A stretch of 64,000 nt of DNA from Zygnema cylindricum (Eukaryota > Streptophyta > Zygnematophyceae > Zygnematales > Zygnemataceae), in contig JBBHKE010003386.1 of NCBI GenBank assembly GCA_037447655.1, forward strand, positions 17,757-81,756, given 5' to 3'. This document shows, piece after piece, positions 1-12,356 of this stretch. The notes under the pieces were generated by a model that was given only the letters and a program-made list of their open reading frames with translations, made no database searches and was not told the DNA's origin. A program made the position numbers and the translations under genes. Within the stretch, counting starts at the first letter, position 1. Every line of letters begins with the position of its first letter.

Positions 1-408
1 TGTGTCGACATTTTGGCCATATCATACAATATTCAGACATAAAGTACACCACCACCTGTAACTTACTGTATGACAGAGCAATATTATTGGTGCCATACAT
101 CAGTAGATAGAGTTTTAGAGAGAGATATGACTTAGAAAAATTTGGTAGATAGGACCCTCTCTCCAAGAGAGCTTATGTACAAAAGGTCAATTTTGACCCT
201 CCATAACGTACTGCTCAGAGGAGAAAATTCAAATATTCTTTTTGCTATCGACTCGCAGAAGTCTTGCCTTCACACGAGTGAATGTGGTTAAAGTTTTTGT
301 CTACCAGGGTGGTAGTTATTCTTGCTGAAACACAAAGGGGTCAAGGTTATCCTCAAGGCTTCTTGCAAGCTTCCTTTTTTGAGGACCTATGGAGGTCTCA
401 CAGTTGCA
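1..408 (+). mobile_element. LTR fragment, Copia family A, plus orientation
   Basis: The sequence is the reverse complement of the outer part of the LTRs at 3446-4493 and 8848-9890. It has the same TACATAAAGTACACC and AAGGTCAATTTTGACCCTCC blocks and ends in GAGGTCTCACAGTTGCA, the counterpart of the LTR terminus GAGGTCTCAGAGTTTCA. It runs off the left edge of the window. No primer site follows position 408, so it is not recognisably a 5' LTR of an element lying inside the window. Confidence 0.75.
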
Positions 409-3400
409 TCCTAAGCGAATCCTGCAAAAATCACGTGTGCCTTGCTGGTTACAACTATCTCCCTTTCCTCACTCTGGAGGAAGTGGTCGTACAACTTCAT
501 AACCACCATAAAATTGTCTTTGGCAGAGTGATTAAGGTCTGTAATAGCTTATCTAGCGATCCAATTATCCAGGGCAGTTTGCCTTGTCCCCGCGAACGAA
601 TTATGGATAGCTATAAAATATTTAGTGGCCATAGCTAGGAGTTTTATACTAGATTATTTGGTTTTTCTGACAACGGCTAGAGAGTCGATTGAAGAGAATC
701 TGTGGGGTTTCAAACTTCAAACAATAGAAATTCATGAAATCTTTCATCGCAGACTGATTTGTTTTTGTGTATATGAGCCTCCATATGTTCACAAGGGAGG
801 TACAATGGTTGGGATTTGCGACCATTCGAGTCGCAGCCCACCTGGCCTAAATAGCTTGCAACTAGTTAACATAAGTTCTTCTTTGTGCTTCGTGCTTCAT
901 ATCATCTGTAAAAGTGGTAGTTAAAGGTGTTACTTTTGTTGCAGCCAAGTCGGCTTCAACTTGTAAAACTACCACATCGAGAGCTGGGTCCAAAAACTTG
1001 ATGCTATAAGCCACCAAGAGTGGTTGTCGCTCCTTCTAGTCCGCCAAAGCACCTTCTGAAAGGTAGTTGACCATCATTGGGAAAAGTGTGGTCTTGAAGT
1101 CAACGAGAATGGCTCCGCCCCTATATTTTTTGATTAGAGCCTGGGTGAAAGATTTCCAAAGCAATTCAAAATCAAAGAGAGCGATCCCCGAGCTATCTCC
1201 CGTAATGATCCTTATGTCCCTCATTTCTTTTTCTTCCTCCGTAAGATTGGTAAACTGTGGAGAGGATAGATTGGTAGGACTAACAAATTCAGCGGGTTAG
1301 ATAACTCCTAGGTCCGCGTCTTTTTGACAGGAGGCGTCTCCTCCTCTAGTAGAAGGTGATGCTTTAAGAGGTGGGGATCCCTTTCCCACTAAAAAAGTGC
1401 TTGCCCTTGAAAATATGTTAGGAGGAAGGGTATTCCACTAGGGTATGGCCTTTGGCCCCCTAGCTATGGAGGGTGTACGTGTCCGCGACTTGTTTGGCTG
1501 GGTGGGATTAGCAGATTTGGTAAAGTACCACGGGAGGAGAAAGAACAAGGAGAAGAAAAAGGCCCTTGCTTAGGACTTGATGTATTCCCTTGGTTAGTTT
1601 GTCTAGATCTCGGGGAAGGTGGAGCTTCTAAGATAGAAGAAGGTGAACGTCGATGAGGAGAATTGGCGGGAATAGTGGTAAGGGCGGAAGCGACAAGTGG
1701 ACTGGGCATTGACACTAGAAGTGAGGTAGGAATGTCCTTGAGTTCATAGGCGGGTTCTAGGGACTGAGAGGATGGAGGTGGAGGAGGAGAAAAGGAAAAA
1801 GCTGGGGAAACTTGGGGAGATGGTTAAGGAGGAGTTGACAGTCTTAAGGGGATGTGAATTCTCTTGTCCGGTTTTAAATCAATTAAGGCTTCCACGGCTA
1901 AAGAGACCTCCACAAAGACAAAAGTATACCCTTCCCGACGAGTAGCTGCGAATTCGAAGGTAAATCTACACCTCAACCCTTTATATTGGGTTATGTGATT
2001 TCTCCCTCTTCGGGCTAAAGAGAAGGCTCTGGACCAGTCTTCGAGGGAGGAAAGTTGGGTGGAGTTCGTGCGATAGGAAAGTATCTTTGAGTTGGTGCTT
2101 CAGAATAAGGTGGTGTCCCTCGCGAAAGAAGAATTTGCCCATTGAGAATCCCAACTGACCTACGCCGAGCGTCTCACATAAGCTTCGATTCCTGTTCCCA
2201 TAGATTCCGCCTTTCTACCTCAAAGGACTCCCAATCTACCGTGGCGGGTCGGACCACTGTTGTAGCCTTGCCCTAAGATTTTAGAAGATTCACTAGTTTT
2301 AGGGTCCTTTCAACTACACAAGTCAGATTCGCTATCCCCATACCCGAAATATCTAGGTCGTTAGGCCTGGTCCGCCACCATCGTTCAGAAAAATCTTATA
2401 GTCTTGTGCCCGAAACCTCTAGATCAGTAGGTTCGGATCCCTAAAGCCCTCCAGAATGGTGAACAAGTTGTGCTGTTGAAAAAGGTCCTTGGTGGAAGGT
2501 GACACTGGGGGTGGGGAGGTCTCTTCCTTAGGAAAAGGGGCAAATCTTCTCTTGTTGTCTTGATTGTATAACCTCTTCCCCTTCCAAGGATCTCGCGATT
2601 CCCTCATATTAGTTCCCTCTCCTTAACGAGACCGCGAAGTAGTACGTCCCTTTGATGGCCTGCAGGTAAATGTGTTATGGGACGAAGATGGGGGAGGACA
2701 AGGATAGGGAGCCCTCTAGGGTTGGTCTTAAACCAACTACGAATAACTACTCTCCGAAAAACTGCTTTAAATCTCCACCACCCCTCCCACATGTCTAACA
2801 AACCTAACTCAATGTTTGCGGGCCACTCTTTGTACCAACTCTTTCCCTTCAACTCATGAGGTCGTGAAGTGCAAGGAGTTCTTTACAACCAAGGCGACGG
2901 GAATCTGCCAGCACCACGCGGTTAATAAGGATTTCGGCCTTGTGTATATTAGATCGAGTATAAAACCCAACCTCCGGAATAGGACACAAATTGGGCTTCC
3001 TATGGGCTAACCTCTTTGGCCGCGCCTTAGAAGATACTTTGTTCCTTTCCTTGGCCAAGGCCCAGGCTTCGTTCGTTTCCTCGGCAACTGCCCTAGCGGC
3101 CTAAGCGAAGGATGGGAAATGTTTGAGAGTTAAGCTAGGAGAAGATGGGGAAGAGGGCATCCCATATGGTTCTTTGGCCGATGAATCAAACATTAACGCC
3201 ATAGGTACACATTCGTGGGATATGTGAGACCTTCTTCTTGTAAGGGCTTCTATTGCCTACCTTGCCCTTTAGATGCAATATCCAGAGTATCTCCTCCCCC
3301 CGTGATGGGAGCCGGAAAGAGAAAAGAAATAATAAATGGAACCCTAGCTCCTTTCTAAAAAGAAAGCTTCTATAGTCAAAGTTCTTATCCCATCTAATCT

Positions 3401-3445
3401 AAACGGACAAGATTGCTTTTTCACTACTGTGCTTAATCCACTAGA
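409..3445. other. Unassigned region between LTRs, decayed coding traces
   Basis: I recognise no gene here. The minus strand has three short open stretches in a row (3058-2849, 2852-2604, 2607-2419). The first two overlap by four bases in different frames and have coding-like composition (WYKEWPANIELG, PWKGKRLYNQDNK). They may be one frameshifted gag-like or transposon reading frame. A Pro/Ser-rich stretch lies on the minus strand at 1464-1715. No known domain can be named. The position between LTR copies in opposite orientation suggests decayed mobile DNA. Confidence 0.35.
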
Positions 3446-4493
3446 TGAAACTTTGAGACCTCCATAAGTCCTCAGAGTGGACAGCTTCCAAGAAGCCTCT
3501 AGGATAATCTTGACCCCTTTGTGTTTAAGCAAAGATAACTGCCACCGTGGCAGACAAAAACTCTGACCACCTTCACCCATGTGAAGGCAAGACTCCCCTG
3601 AGTCGATAGCGAAAAGAATCTCAGAATTTGCTCCCCTGAGCAGTAAGTTATGGAGGGTCAAAGATGACCTTTTGTATACAAGCTCTCTTGGAGAGAGGGT
3701 CCTATCTTCTAATTTTTCTAAGTCCTATCTCTCTCACAAACTCTATTTACTGATGTACGAAACCAAATAGAATAGAGTTCCGTACGCAAAAGTACAGTTG
3801 CCGGTGTACTTTATGTACGGACACTGTACGACATGCCCTTAATGTCCACACGTTGAATATCCGGATTCGCTCCTTGAATCCTCGGAGATGCTGCGCTCCA
3901 ATGTTACATAGCCACGTGTCATCCGATGTGGCGATGCCCACAAACCGCCGAATTCTCCTTCCGCGATCTCGACGCTAATTCTGGCCGTCCGATTAAACTC
4001 GCATTTGATCGTAGCCGTAATAAATACATGCGCGGTATTTGTTTCGCTTACGAAATCAATGCGCGGTATTGATTTCTTATCTGTACCGCAATTTGTACTT
4101 TTACACTACCATATCTATGTATCCCGTTAACAATTATAGTTAAATGATTTATCCTACGTGTACATGTTTAAATCATTATCGTACTATATACTATGTATGA
4201 TGACTTCTAGACTTAACGGCTAAGGCTACCGGCTATATACTCTCTAACGGCCGGCAGGTACCAGGATCAAATCCTGTTGCTGGCACATACCTTTTAGTAA
4301 TTAATCCCTTGACTAATATAAATTTCCCGTTAACCTCAGGATAGCCTAGGTAGCCATGGCTCTAGCTTCCTCTCTAATTTCTCAGTGACTGCGACAAGTT
4401 TGAGAGTTGGAGAGAGAAGTTAGAGGTAGACTGCCTCGGCTTTTTTATTTCTATTCAGACCTACAAAATACTTAAAAACCATTAATTTCTACA
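3446..4493 (-). repeat. 3' LTR of the Copia element
   Basis: The 1048-bp LTR aligns along its length with 8848-9890. In element orientation it starts TGTAGAAATTAATGG and ends CTCAAAGTTTCA. It contains a tRNA-like segment on the plus strand at about 4207-4287, with the T-arm-like block CAGGATCAAATCCTG. This segment is conserved in the other LTR copies. Confidence 0.88.
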
Positions 4494-4503
4494 CTCCCTT
4501 TAT
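4494..4503 (-). other. Polypurine tract of the Copia element
   Basis: On the minus strand the bases directly before the 3' LTR read ATAAAGGGAG, a purine-rich run in the place where plus-strand DNA synthesis is primed in LTR retrotransposons. The pol reading frame ends four to six bases upstream (TAG, 4507-4509). Confidence 0.7.
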
Positions 4504-4506
4504 TCT

Positions 4507-7500
4507 CTAGTCAATCTTTAATTTCAGACCACACTTCTCCCTGCAAAAAATTAGCTTAGGGGAAGGCACATGTTTGGTCATCATATCTGCTACCATCTCA
4601 CTATCTGGTAGGTACTCTAAACTGATTTTTTTATTTTCTACTTTCTCTCTAACAAAGCTGGGTCAAATGTCCATATGTTTCGCTTTAAAATGATGTTTAG
4701 GATTGGCAGAAATAGTAATTGCTGCCTGATTATCACAAAATATTTTCTGCACACCACTCTTAAGATGACCAAGTTCACCAAGTAAAGACTTGACCCACAT
4801 CAATTCTTTTACAACAGAGCAAGAGGCCATATACTCAGCCTCCATGGTGGACTGAGAAATAACCTTTTGCTGTTTGCTACTCCAACAGCAAGCCCCATCA
4901 CCCACATATAATACATATCCAGAAGTGCATTTCCTCATCGGAGCATCACCATAACTCGAATCACTCCAAGTAGTGATGTCAATATTCTCCCCACCTATAT
5001 GCAACCATAGATCCCTAGTTCCTATCAAGTATCTAAGAACTCTCTTAGCTGCCTCCCAATCCCTCTTAGTGGGAGCATTTAGACTTCTACTCAGCACTCC
5101 TATAGCTGAAGCAAAATCAGGCCGGGTACAATTCATAAAATAGATTAGACTTCCCACTACTTGTCTCTAAGGAATAGTTTGCATGAACTTCTATTCTTCA
5201 GGAGATAATTCCTCGTCTAAGACTATGACTCCTTCTTCCTCACTCCCCTCACTTCCCTTCTTCAATTCCATTGGAGTTGTACAACTATTAGCTTTATCCA
5301 TTTGAAATTTTTCAAGCATGTTCCCTATTGCTTCCTTTTGAGTCAATCTTATAATTATTCTTTTTCGTTCTCTCTCTACTTGAATTCCCAAAATATATTT
5401 TGCTTCCCCCATATCCTTCATTTAAAATCTCCCCTTAAGATCGGTTTTCAGTTTATTAATTTTTTCCATTGATTTACTTAAAACAAGCAAATCATCAACA
5501 TAAATTGCAATAAATATAAAACCTTCCTCATCTTCGAAAAACATAGATTGAGTGATCTGAGCTGATCCGGATATATCCGTGACCGGTAAGAAACTCATCA
5601 AGCTTTTTATTCCACTGTCGAGGCGCCTGTTTCAAACCATAAAGAGATTTAATTAGCCGACATACCTTACTCTCCTCTCCTTCTTCCACAAACCCTTCGG
5701 GTTCTCGCATGAAGATCTCCTCTTCCAATTCTCCATGCAAAAAGGTTGTTTTGATGTCCATCTGGTGCACTTCCATGTCTTCCGCTGCTGTAAGGCTGAG
5801 AAGTATGCGGACAGAGGGAAATCTGACCACCGGGGCAAAGGTTTCCTCGTAGTCAATTCCCTCTTTTTGTGTAAATCCCTTTGCCACTAGTAGGGCCTTG
5901 TAGCGCTCGATTGTATTATCTGGGTTCAGTTTTAATTTGAAAACCCACTTACAACCGATTGGTTTTCGGTTAGGTGGACAATCCACTAGCTCCCAAGTAT
6001 CGGTTGCCATAATTGAGGCCATCTCTTCATTTATGGCTGTCTTCCATCGATTTCTTTCTGGACAAGTCATCGCCTCTCCATAAGTTTGAGGTTCATCTTG
6101 ATGAGATAGTTTTGTTACCTTGTTATTAACCTATTTTTCTTGCATTCTTTTACTATTTCTCCTTCCCCCCCTCAAAATCTGAGGCCGGAAAAGATGGTTC
6201 TCGTGGATTCTTTCGAACAAACTCGGTTTCTCCCCTATCCCTTGATTCCGAATCAATTTCCACCACGTCTTCCGCTTCGGGTAGAGTTGTCACTGGAGTT
6301 TCCACAGCCGAGTCCTTTTCAATCTGATTTGTACCTGCAAGAATGTCATCGTCTCTAAAACTTGGATAGTTAGGAAGCTCAAAGCCATCAGAATTTTCTG
6401 ACTCAAATCTGATTTTTACTGACTTTGTATATTTGAAGGGATCCACAAACTTTCCTTCATCCATAACTACTAGATGCTTTACTAAGATTATATCTTCTCT
6501 TTTTAGATCATAAACTGTATATCCTTTAACATCCTCATCATATCCTAATAATTATCCCGGTTTTCCTTTAGGATCTAGCTTCCAATTAGACCGATCTGTA
6601 TCTAGACTGAAAACTTGACTGCCGAAAACCTTTAAATGAGATAAGTCTAGTTTCCGGCCTGTCCATCTTTCATAAGGTGTTTGATCTTTTATAGCTGAAG
6701 TAAGAACTCTATTTTTGAGGTAATTAGCACAGTTCATTCCTTCTACCCGAAACCTTTTTCCTTTCTTCTTATCCGACAACATAATTCTAGCACTATCACT
6801 TAGTGTTCTATTTAATCTTTAAGCTACCCCATTCTGTTCCGGATTTTCTGGAACTGTCTTTTGGTGTTGAACCCCATCTTCCCTCAAAAAATCCTCAAAC
6901 TGGTTAGAAGTATACTCTCCACCATTGACACTCCTTACTCTCTTGATTGGAGTTTCATGGAGTTTTTCGCTCCATGCTTTATATTGTCTAAAACTGTCAT
7001 CAACTTCTGACTTGTTTTTCAAAAAATACACCCAAGAATAGCGAGACCAATCATCAGTTATAGTCATCATAAATCTCTTCCCCCCCGGTGAGGGCACTCT
7101 AGCCGGTCCCCAAATATCTGTGCGTACTAGATCTAGAAGTTGTTCGCCCTTGTAGGTGGCTGTTTTAGGAAAGGGTAATCTGTGTGCTTTACCTTGAGCA
7201 CACCTACTACAATCACTTATATGATCACTCTCACTGAACTGAATCCCTTCCACCACTCCCATCTTTTTCATCTCTCTTAACTTATCTAGATTCACATGCC
7301 CAAGCCTCTTATGCCACATCATAATATCATGAACACCAGCATAATAAATTTTCTTCGTTTCATTACTTAAGATCAACCTAAACATCCCATGGCTACCTTT
7401 CTCAGCAAAAAAATAGACATCCTCCTCAAAACTAGCAGTAAAGACTCCTTCCCTAGTGCTAGTGAAAAAACCCTTATCATCTAATACAGATATAGAGATG

Positions 7501-8867
7501 AGGTTTTTGTTGAGCTCTGGAATAAAAAATACATTGGAGAATGTTAATATGGATGTCTTTCCTTCTACTAACACTTTTAGATCTACCAATCCTACTAGAG
7601 TAGTGGTGACTATCCTCCCATCCGCGTACTCTATCTCTACGGTGGGAATCTTTCTTATCTTAGTGAACAGGTGCCTATCCTTACACATGTGCATTGAGGC
7701 ACCTGAATCTATAATCCAGCCTGCTTCACCTTTCAATCCACCGTAAGCACATTTCTGCCTTCGTGGAATTTCAACCTCAGTTTTCGCCTCCAACTCCTCA
7801 TCCAAAAGGAGCTCATCGTCCTCGTCCTCGGATTCCGCCTCAAGTACCTGTGTGACAAGGGCCTTTTTCTTTCCTCTCGGGGTACCACCGGTCTGCCCCT
7901 CTTTTAACCGAAGCTCGGTTAGCTCAGTGCACTCTGCCATATAGTGCCTCGGTTTCTTACAAAAATGACATAAACCTTTGGGAGCCCTTGGTTTGAACTC
8001 TTCAGGTTGTTTTTTCTGCTCCCTACCCCCATAGTTTTCGACTGGTTTCCGAGAATCCTTGTTCCTCCAATCAGTCGCTGTTGCCAAGGCTTGGCCACTC
8101 TTTCCTCTCCTTCGGATCTCAATCGTATGCTCTCGAACGAGAATCATCTCTAGCAGTGAGTTCCATATCCACCTTGAGTCTGGCAAGTCCTACACACGGT
8201 TGACTATGTTCTCGAACTCATCAGGTAACTTCATCAGTAAACAGTTAACCTTTTCTTTTTCACTAAAAACTTTTCCCGCACTCTCTAGCTCCATGAAGAG
8301 TGTAGCAAGCTCATTGCAAAAATCCAACATATTTCCCCCTTTGTATACATACTACTTAACTTTCTGATCAGCCAACTGTTGTTGCTGAATCGTACCACTT
8401 TGGTACATCTCTATGAGAGCCATCCAAAGATCGGATGCATTTTCTACCTGCAAATGAGAACATGCAAGTCTTTGAGTGAGATGGCGTAGGATGAAGTGAT
8501 TTGCCGCCATATTGTTGAAGTCCCAGGTTTCAGTATCATTCTCCTCGTTCCTCGGAATAGGTGACATGAATGCCGAACCAGTTGCTATTGGTGTGGTCGC
8601 CTCCTTCTCCTTTCCTTTGTCCACCACCTCTCCTTCTTTTGTTTCCTCCGTTGAAGGTGAATCCTCTTTCCTGGTGAATGTGCTTCCTCCAAACCCGGGA
8701 GGAATTCCAAGACTTGATGGACGCCCCAATCGTCCACTCATTATCCCCCAAAACCTTTTTTCGCATAGAGCTCCTATCATCATACTTTCCCAGTATATGA
8801 AGCCTGTTCCATTAAAGATTGGTACCCTAGAGGGTGGGCCCATAACCTGAAACTCTGAGACCTCCAT
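4507..8867 (-). pseudogene. Copia gag-pol polyprotein, interrupted
   Basis: This frame supplied the capsid, protease, integrase and reverse transcriptase/RNase H of the Copia element. Gag starts at ATG 8843, which lies inside the primer site, or at the in-frame ATG 8867 inside the LTR. Visible motifs in order are a zinc knuckle CHFCKKPRHYMAEC, protease DSGAS, an integrase HKRLGH...CSRCAQGK finger and catalytic D, D, E (RTDIWGP, TDDWSR, NPEQNG), RT block RKPIGCKWVFKLK, YVDD near 5500, and RNase H WSDSSY / STMEAEYMA / FCDNQAA. Breaks include TAG at 8352, TAG within NRV-DLPD near 8190, TAA at 6819 and 6552, frameshifts near 6150 and 5528, and two TAG near 5165-5191. A relative at 11.1-12.0 kb has CAG (Gln) where this copy has the NRV-DLPD TAG, and GAG (Glu) where it has the 8352 TAG. 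Confidence 0.9.
8833..8847 (-). other. Primer binding site: half-tRNA type, initiator Met tRNA
   Basis: The plus strand reads GGTGGGCCCATAACC immediately next to the LTR end. This equals the anticodon stem-loop of plant initiator tRNA-Met, anticodon CAT in the middle. The element RNA therefore carries its complement. The tRNA 3' end is not the match. Drosophila copia and Volvox Osser are known to prime from an internal cut of this tRNA, and the same is inferred here. Confidence 0.82.
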
Positions 8868-9890
8868 AAGTCCTCAGAGTGGACAGCTTCCAAGAAGCCT
8901 CTAGGATAATCCTGACCCCTTTGTGTTTAAGCAAAAATAACTGCCACCTTGGCAGACAAAAACTCTGACCACCTGCACCCCTGTGAAGGCAAGACTCCCT
9001 TGAGTCGATAGCAAAAAGAATCTCTGAATTTGCTCCCCTGAGCAGTAAGTTATGGAGTGTCAAATTTGACCTTTTGTACAGAAGCTCTCTGGGAGAGAGG
9101 GTCCTATCTTCTAATTTTTCTAAGTCCTATCTCTCTCACAGACTTTATCTTCTGATGTACGGAACCAATCAGAATACAGTTCCGTACGCAAAAGTACAGC
9201 TGCTGGTGTACTTTATGTACGGACATTGTACGACATGGCCTAAATGTCCACAGGTGGAATATCCGGATTGGCTCCTTTAATCCTCGGAGATGCCGCGCTC
9301 CAATGTAACATCGCCACGTGTCATCCGATGTGGCGATGCCCACAAACCGCCGAATTCTTCTTCCGCGATCTCGGCGCAAATTCCGGCCGTCCAATTAAAC
9401 TCGCATTTGATCGTAGCCGTGATAAATACATGCGCGGTATTTGTTTCGCTTACGAAATCAAAGCGCGGTATTGATTTTTTATCCGTACCGCAATTCGTAC
9501 TTTTACACTACCATATCTATGTATCCCGTTAATAGTTATAGTTAAATGATTTACCCTACGTGTACATGTTTAAATCATTATCGTACTATATACTATGTAA
9601 GACTACTTCTAGACTTAACGGCTAAGGCTACCGGCTATCTACTTTCTGACGGCCGGCAGGTACCCGGATCAAATCTTGTCGCCGGCACATACCTTTTAGT
9701 AATTAATCCCTTGACTAATATAAATTTCCCGTAAACCTCAGGATAGCCTAGGTAGCCATGGCTCTAGCTTCCTCTCCAATTTCTCAGTGCGACAAGTTTG
9801 AGAGTTGGAGAGAGAAGTTAGAGGTAGACTGCCTCGGCTTCTTTATTTCTATTCAGACTAGAAAATACTTAAAAACAATTGATTTCTTCA
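8848..9890 (-). repeat. 5' LTR of the Copia element
   Basis: The 1043-bp LTR starts TGAAGAAATCAATTG and ends CTCAGAGTTTCA in element orientation and pairs with 3446-4493. An ATG in frame with gag lies 20 bases inside it (8867). The tRNA-like segment on the plus strand is at about 9608-9688. Confidence 0.88.
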
Positions 9891-10452
9891 CTGGAAGTCT
9901 TTAACACTTCTTCCCTCAAAACCTATTGTTTCGATCAAAAACGGTTTGCAATGTACTTCGGCAAGGTCACTCCCGAGCAAAAGGTAACTACAAACGAAGA
10001 TACAATTGCACCACCACGTAGAAATATAGAAAGAAATATGATTGGCTTTTTCAAATTTAACAACATCACCTTGCCCCATAAAATATAATAAAAGATAAGA
10101 GAATGAAATATGGCGAAGCAAGCTCAACATACCTCGGCAATCAACAATGACAATGAGAAAAGGTGACACCTCTCCTGATGGTACCGCAAATAGGTATGAT
10201 CCTCTTTCACCCCTGGGTATCCGCAACTCAAGACCGACCGAACTCTTCTCGGTTTCCAACAACTAAAAAGTCAAAATATCACGCAAAGGAAAGATAGTGC
10301 CAACTACCCACCCAGACTATGATTTCCCACACAAGACAAATTGAAAACCAAGATGGCAATAGAGTCAAAAACAAAACAAAGATTGTCCAAATAAGGTTTG
10401 TTGGAATTTTTGAGGGTTTTCTCAGGAGAAAGTACTAAAAAAGCAATCTGTC
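9891..10452. other. Unassigned, one weak minus-strand reading frame
   Basis: A minus-strand frame (10262-9888) begins MLETEKSSVGLELR and reaches a GACTGCCGAG/GTATGT boundary near 10122 that would serve as a splice donor. No family is recognised and no second copy of this part was seen. It could be an exon of a host gene interrupted by the Copia insertion, or chance. Confidence 0.25.
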
Positions 10453-11095
10453 TATTTCGGCCCCAAGTGCCTTATACAGCAAAGTTTGTCCAATTCTAGG
10501 TCGAAAAGTCAAAGCCATGCTATTAACCAATGAGCAGCAAGCAAGTGTAATTGAATTGATATAAGACAAAATAATCAGTACTACACTTGAAGCAAAAAGT
10601 TATGCTCGTGACTGCCGCTAGATCCGCGGCCGGAAGTAATTATTTGTTCCACTATTATAAGACAAAGTAGTGAAAAATGACATGAAAGTGCTAAACTTTA
10701 ACCAAAGGTTATTAATAGACCGAAAGTCAGCTGAACCTCAACTGAATTCCTACTGACAGCTAACAGCATAATCTAGACAACAATCCGAAAAGTTAGGTGG
10801 CAATCCCCAATGTACCCCCCACGAGAGCTGGCGGAACATTGTCCCATGTAACAGAATTGTAATCTTTCAGACGGTAGAACTTGGCCGTCCGGCCTCCGTT
10901 TGGCACGAAAATAAAGTGTGTTCCGCTGAGTTTAGTAAATGCAAGGATCTCGTGTGATTTGGTGCACTCAATCTTCCGTACTTTGATGACCGTACAAGTT
11001 AAAAATGGAAATTCTTGGTAATATAAAGGTGTGACAAATACGCACACGAGCTTAACAATCTTTCTTTAACTTATTCATCTTTTCCAAAAACTTAC
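10453..11095. repeat. Direct repeat, copy 1, fused to Copia RT
   Basis: About 640 bases match 12357-12990 in the same orientation, including the blocks TGCTCGTGACTGCCGC and ATCCGCGGCCGGAAG. On the minus strand the Copia RT coding sequence (ending KKDC) changes abruptly into the frame ending GGTLGIAT. The same junction exists in both copies, so the fusion arose before the duplication. Confidence 0.7.
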
Positions 11096-11652
11096 TTAAC
11101 AAAGCAAATTGTCCATATAAATTGCAATAAAAATGGCATTATTCTCATCTTCAAACATAAAGATATAATGGTCAGAGCTAATCAGGATATATCCTCGACC
11201 GGTAAGAAACTCATCTAGTTGTTTATTCCACTGTCGAGGAGCCTGTTTCAGTCCATATAAGGACTTTATGAGCTTGCAATCTTTGCTCTCTTCTCTTTCC
11301 TCCACGAACCCTTCTGGTTGCCACATGAAAATCTCTTCCTCTAATTCACCATTGAGAAAGGCGGTTTTAATATCCATCTGGTGTATTTCTATGTCTTCCG
11401 CTGCCACAAGACAGAGGAGAATCCTTAGTGATGGGAACCGAACAACTAGAGCAAAAATCTCCTCATAGTGAATCCCCTCCTTTTGGGTGAACCCTTTTGC
11501 TACCAATCCAGCTTTATATCTTTCAATGGTATTTTCTGGGTTTTGTTTTAGTTTAAACACCCATGTACACCCAATCGGTTTTATGTCCAAAGGATAGTCG
11601 GCTAGTTCCAAAGTATTTACTTTCATGATGGAGGTCATCTCATCATTTCCTT
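11096..11652 (-). pseudogene. Copia reverse transcriptase fragment
   Basis: The minus strand encodes an RT core homologous to 5528-6070 (DIKPIGCTWVFKLK, YLLCLVAAEDIEIHQ-like block, SLYGLKQAPRQWNK, AIYMDNL in place of YVDD). It is open over 180 codons but lacks both ends. The Asp-Asp of YxDD is changed to Asp-Asn, so it would be inactive. It directly adjoins a gag fragment at 11653, with integrase and protease deleted between them. Confidence 0.85.
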
Positions 11653-12053
11653 GGCCACTCTTTCATCCCCTTAGGATCTCAATCGTATTCTCTCGAACGA
11701 GAATCATCCCTACCAGTGAGTTCCATATCCACCTTGAGTCCGGCAAGTCCTGCACACGGTTGACTATGTTCTCGAACTCATCAGGTAACTTCATCAGTAA
11801 ACAGTTAACCTTTTCTTTTTCACTAAAAACTTTTCCGGCACTCTCTAGCTCCATGAAGAATGTAGTAAGCTCATTACAAAAATCCAACATATTTCCCCCT
11901 TTGTATACATACTCCTTAACTTTCTAATCAGCCAACTGTTGTTGCTGAATCGTACCACTTCGGTACATCTCTATGAGAGCCATCCAAAGATCGGATGCCC
12001 TTTCTACTTGCAAATGAGGACATGCAAGTCCTTGAGTGAGATGGCGTAGGATT
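11653..12053 (-). pseudogene. Copia gag fragment
   Basis: The minus strand matches gag of the complete element at 8100-8500 (YVYKGGNMLDFCNEL, DEFENIVNRVQDLPDSRW). A TAG replaces a Gln codon in LADQK near 11926. The gag start is missing. The junction with the RT fragment at about 11652 (TTCCTTGGCCACTCTTT) marks an internal deletion of roughly 2 kb relative to the full element. Confidence 0.82.
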
Positions 12054-12356
12054 CACAAAACTTAATCACATTTTCGGCATGTTTGACTCGCCGCATACGA
12101 CTTCCGGTACTTAGTGAAACTTTCGGATTTTGCCACTCGACTTACGCGGAAATCAACGTGAATTATATCGTTGCGTTGCTTCCGAAGTGTTTTCTACGGC
12201 GAAACCAACGGTGCACGTTTCCCATGACTCTTTCCAAAGATACAGTCGAAATTCGCCCCGGTACCCAATTTAAGGGAGCATCTTCCCGTTTCACTCTTGT
12301 TTCACTCTTGTTTCACTCTTGTTTCCTCTCAGTTTCCGGCTTCATTTACCACATAC
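12054..12356. other. Unassigned spacer
   Basis: No gene is recognised. A short direct repeat TTTCACTCTTG occurs three times at about 12290-12322. The rest is unique within the window. Confidence 0.4.

Larger units (their letters stand above)
3446..9890 (-). mobile_element. Copia (Ty1-type) LTR retrotransposon, complete but decayed
   Basis: The 6445-bp element reads on the minus strand. Both LTRs (8848-9890 upstream, 3446-4493 downstream) begin TG and end CA in element orientation. The internal order is gag, protease, integrase, reverse transcriptase, RNase H, which is the Copia order. A primer site (8833-8847) abuts the 5' LTR and a purine tract (4494-4503) abuts the 3' LTR. Flanking pentamers are ctaga (3441-3445) and ctgga (9891-9895), an imperfect target duplication. 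Scattered stops and frameshifts show it is not autonomous now. Confidence 0.9.
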
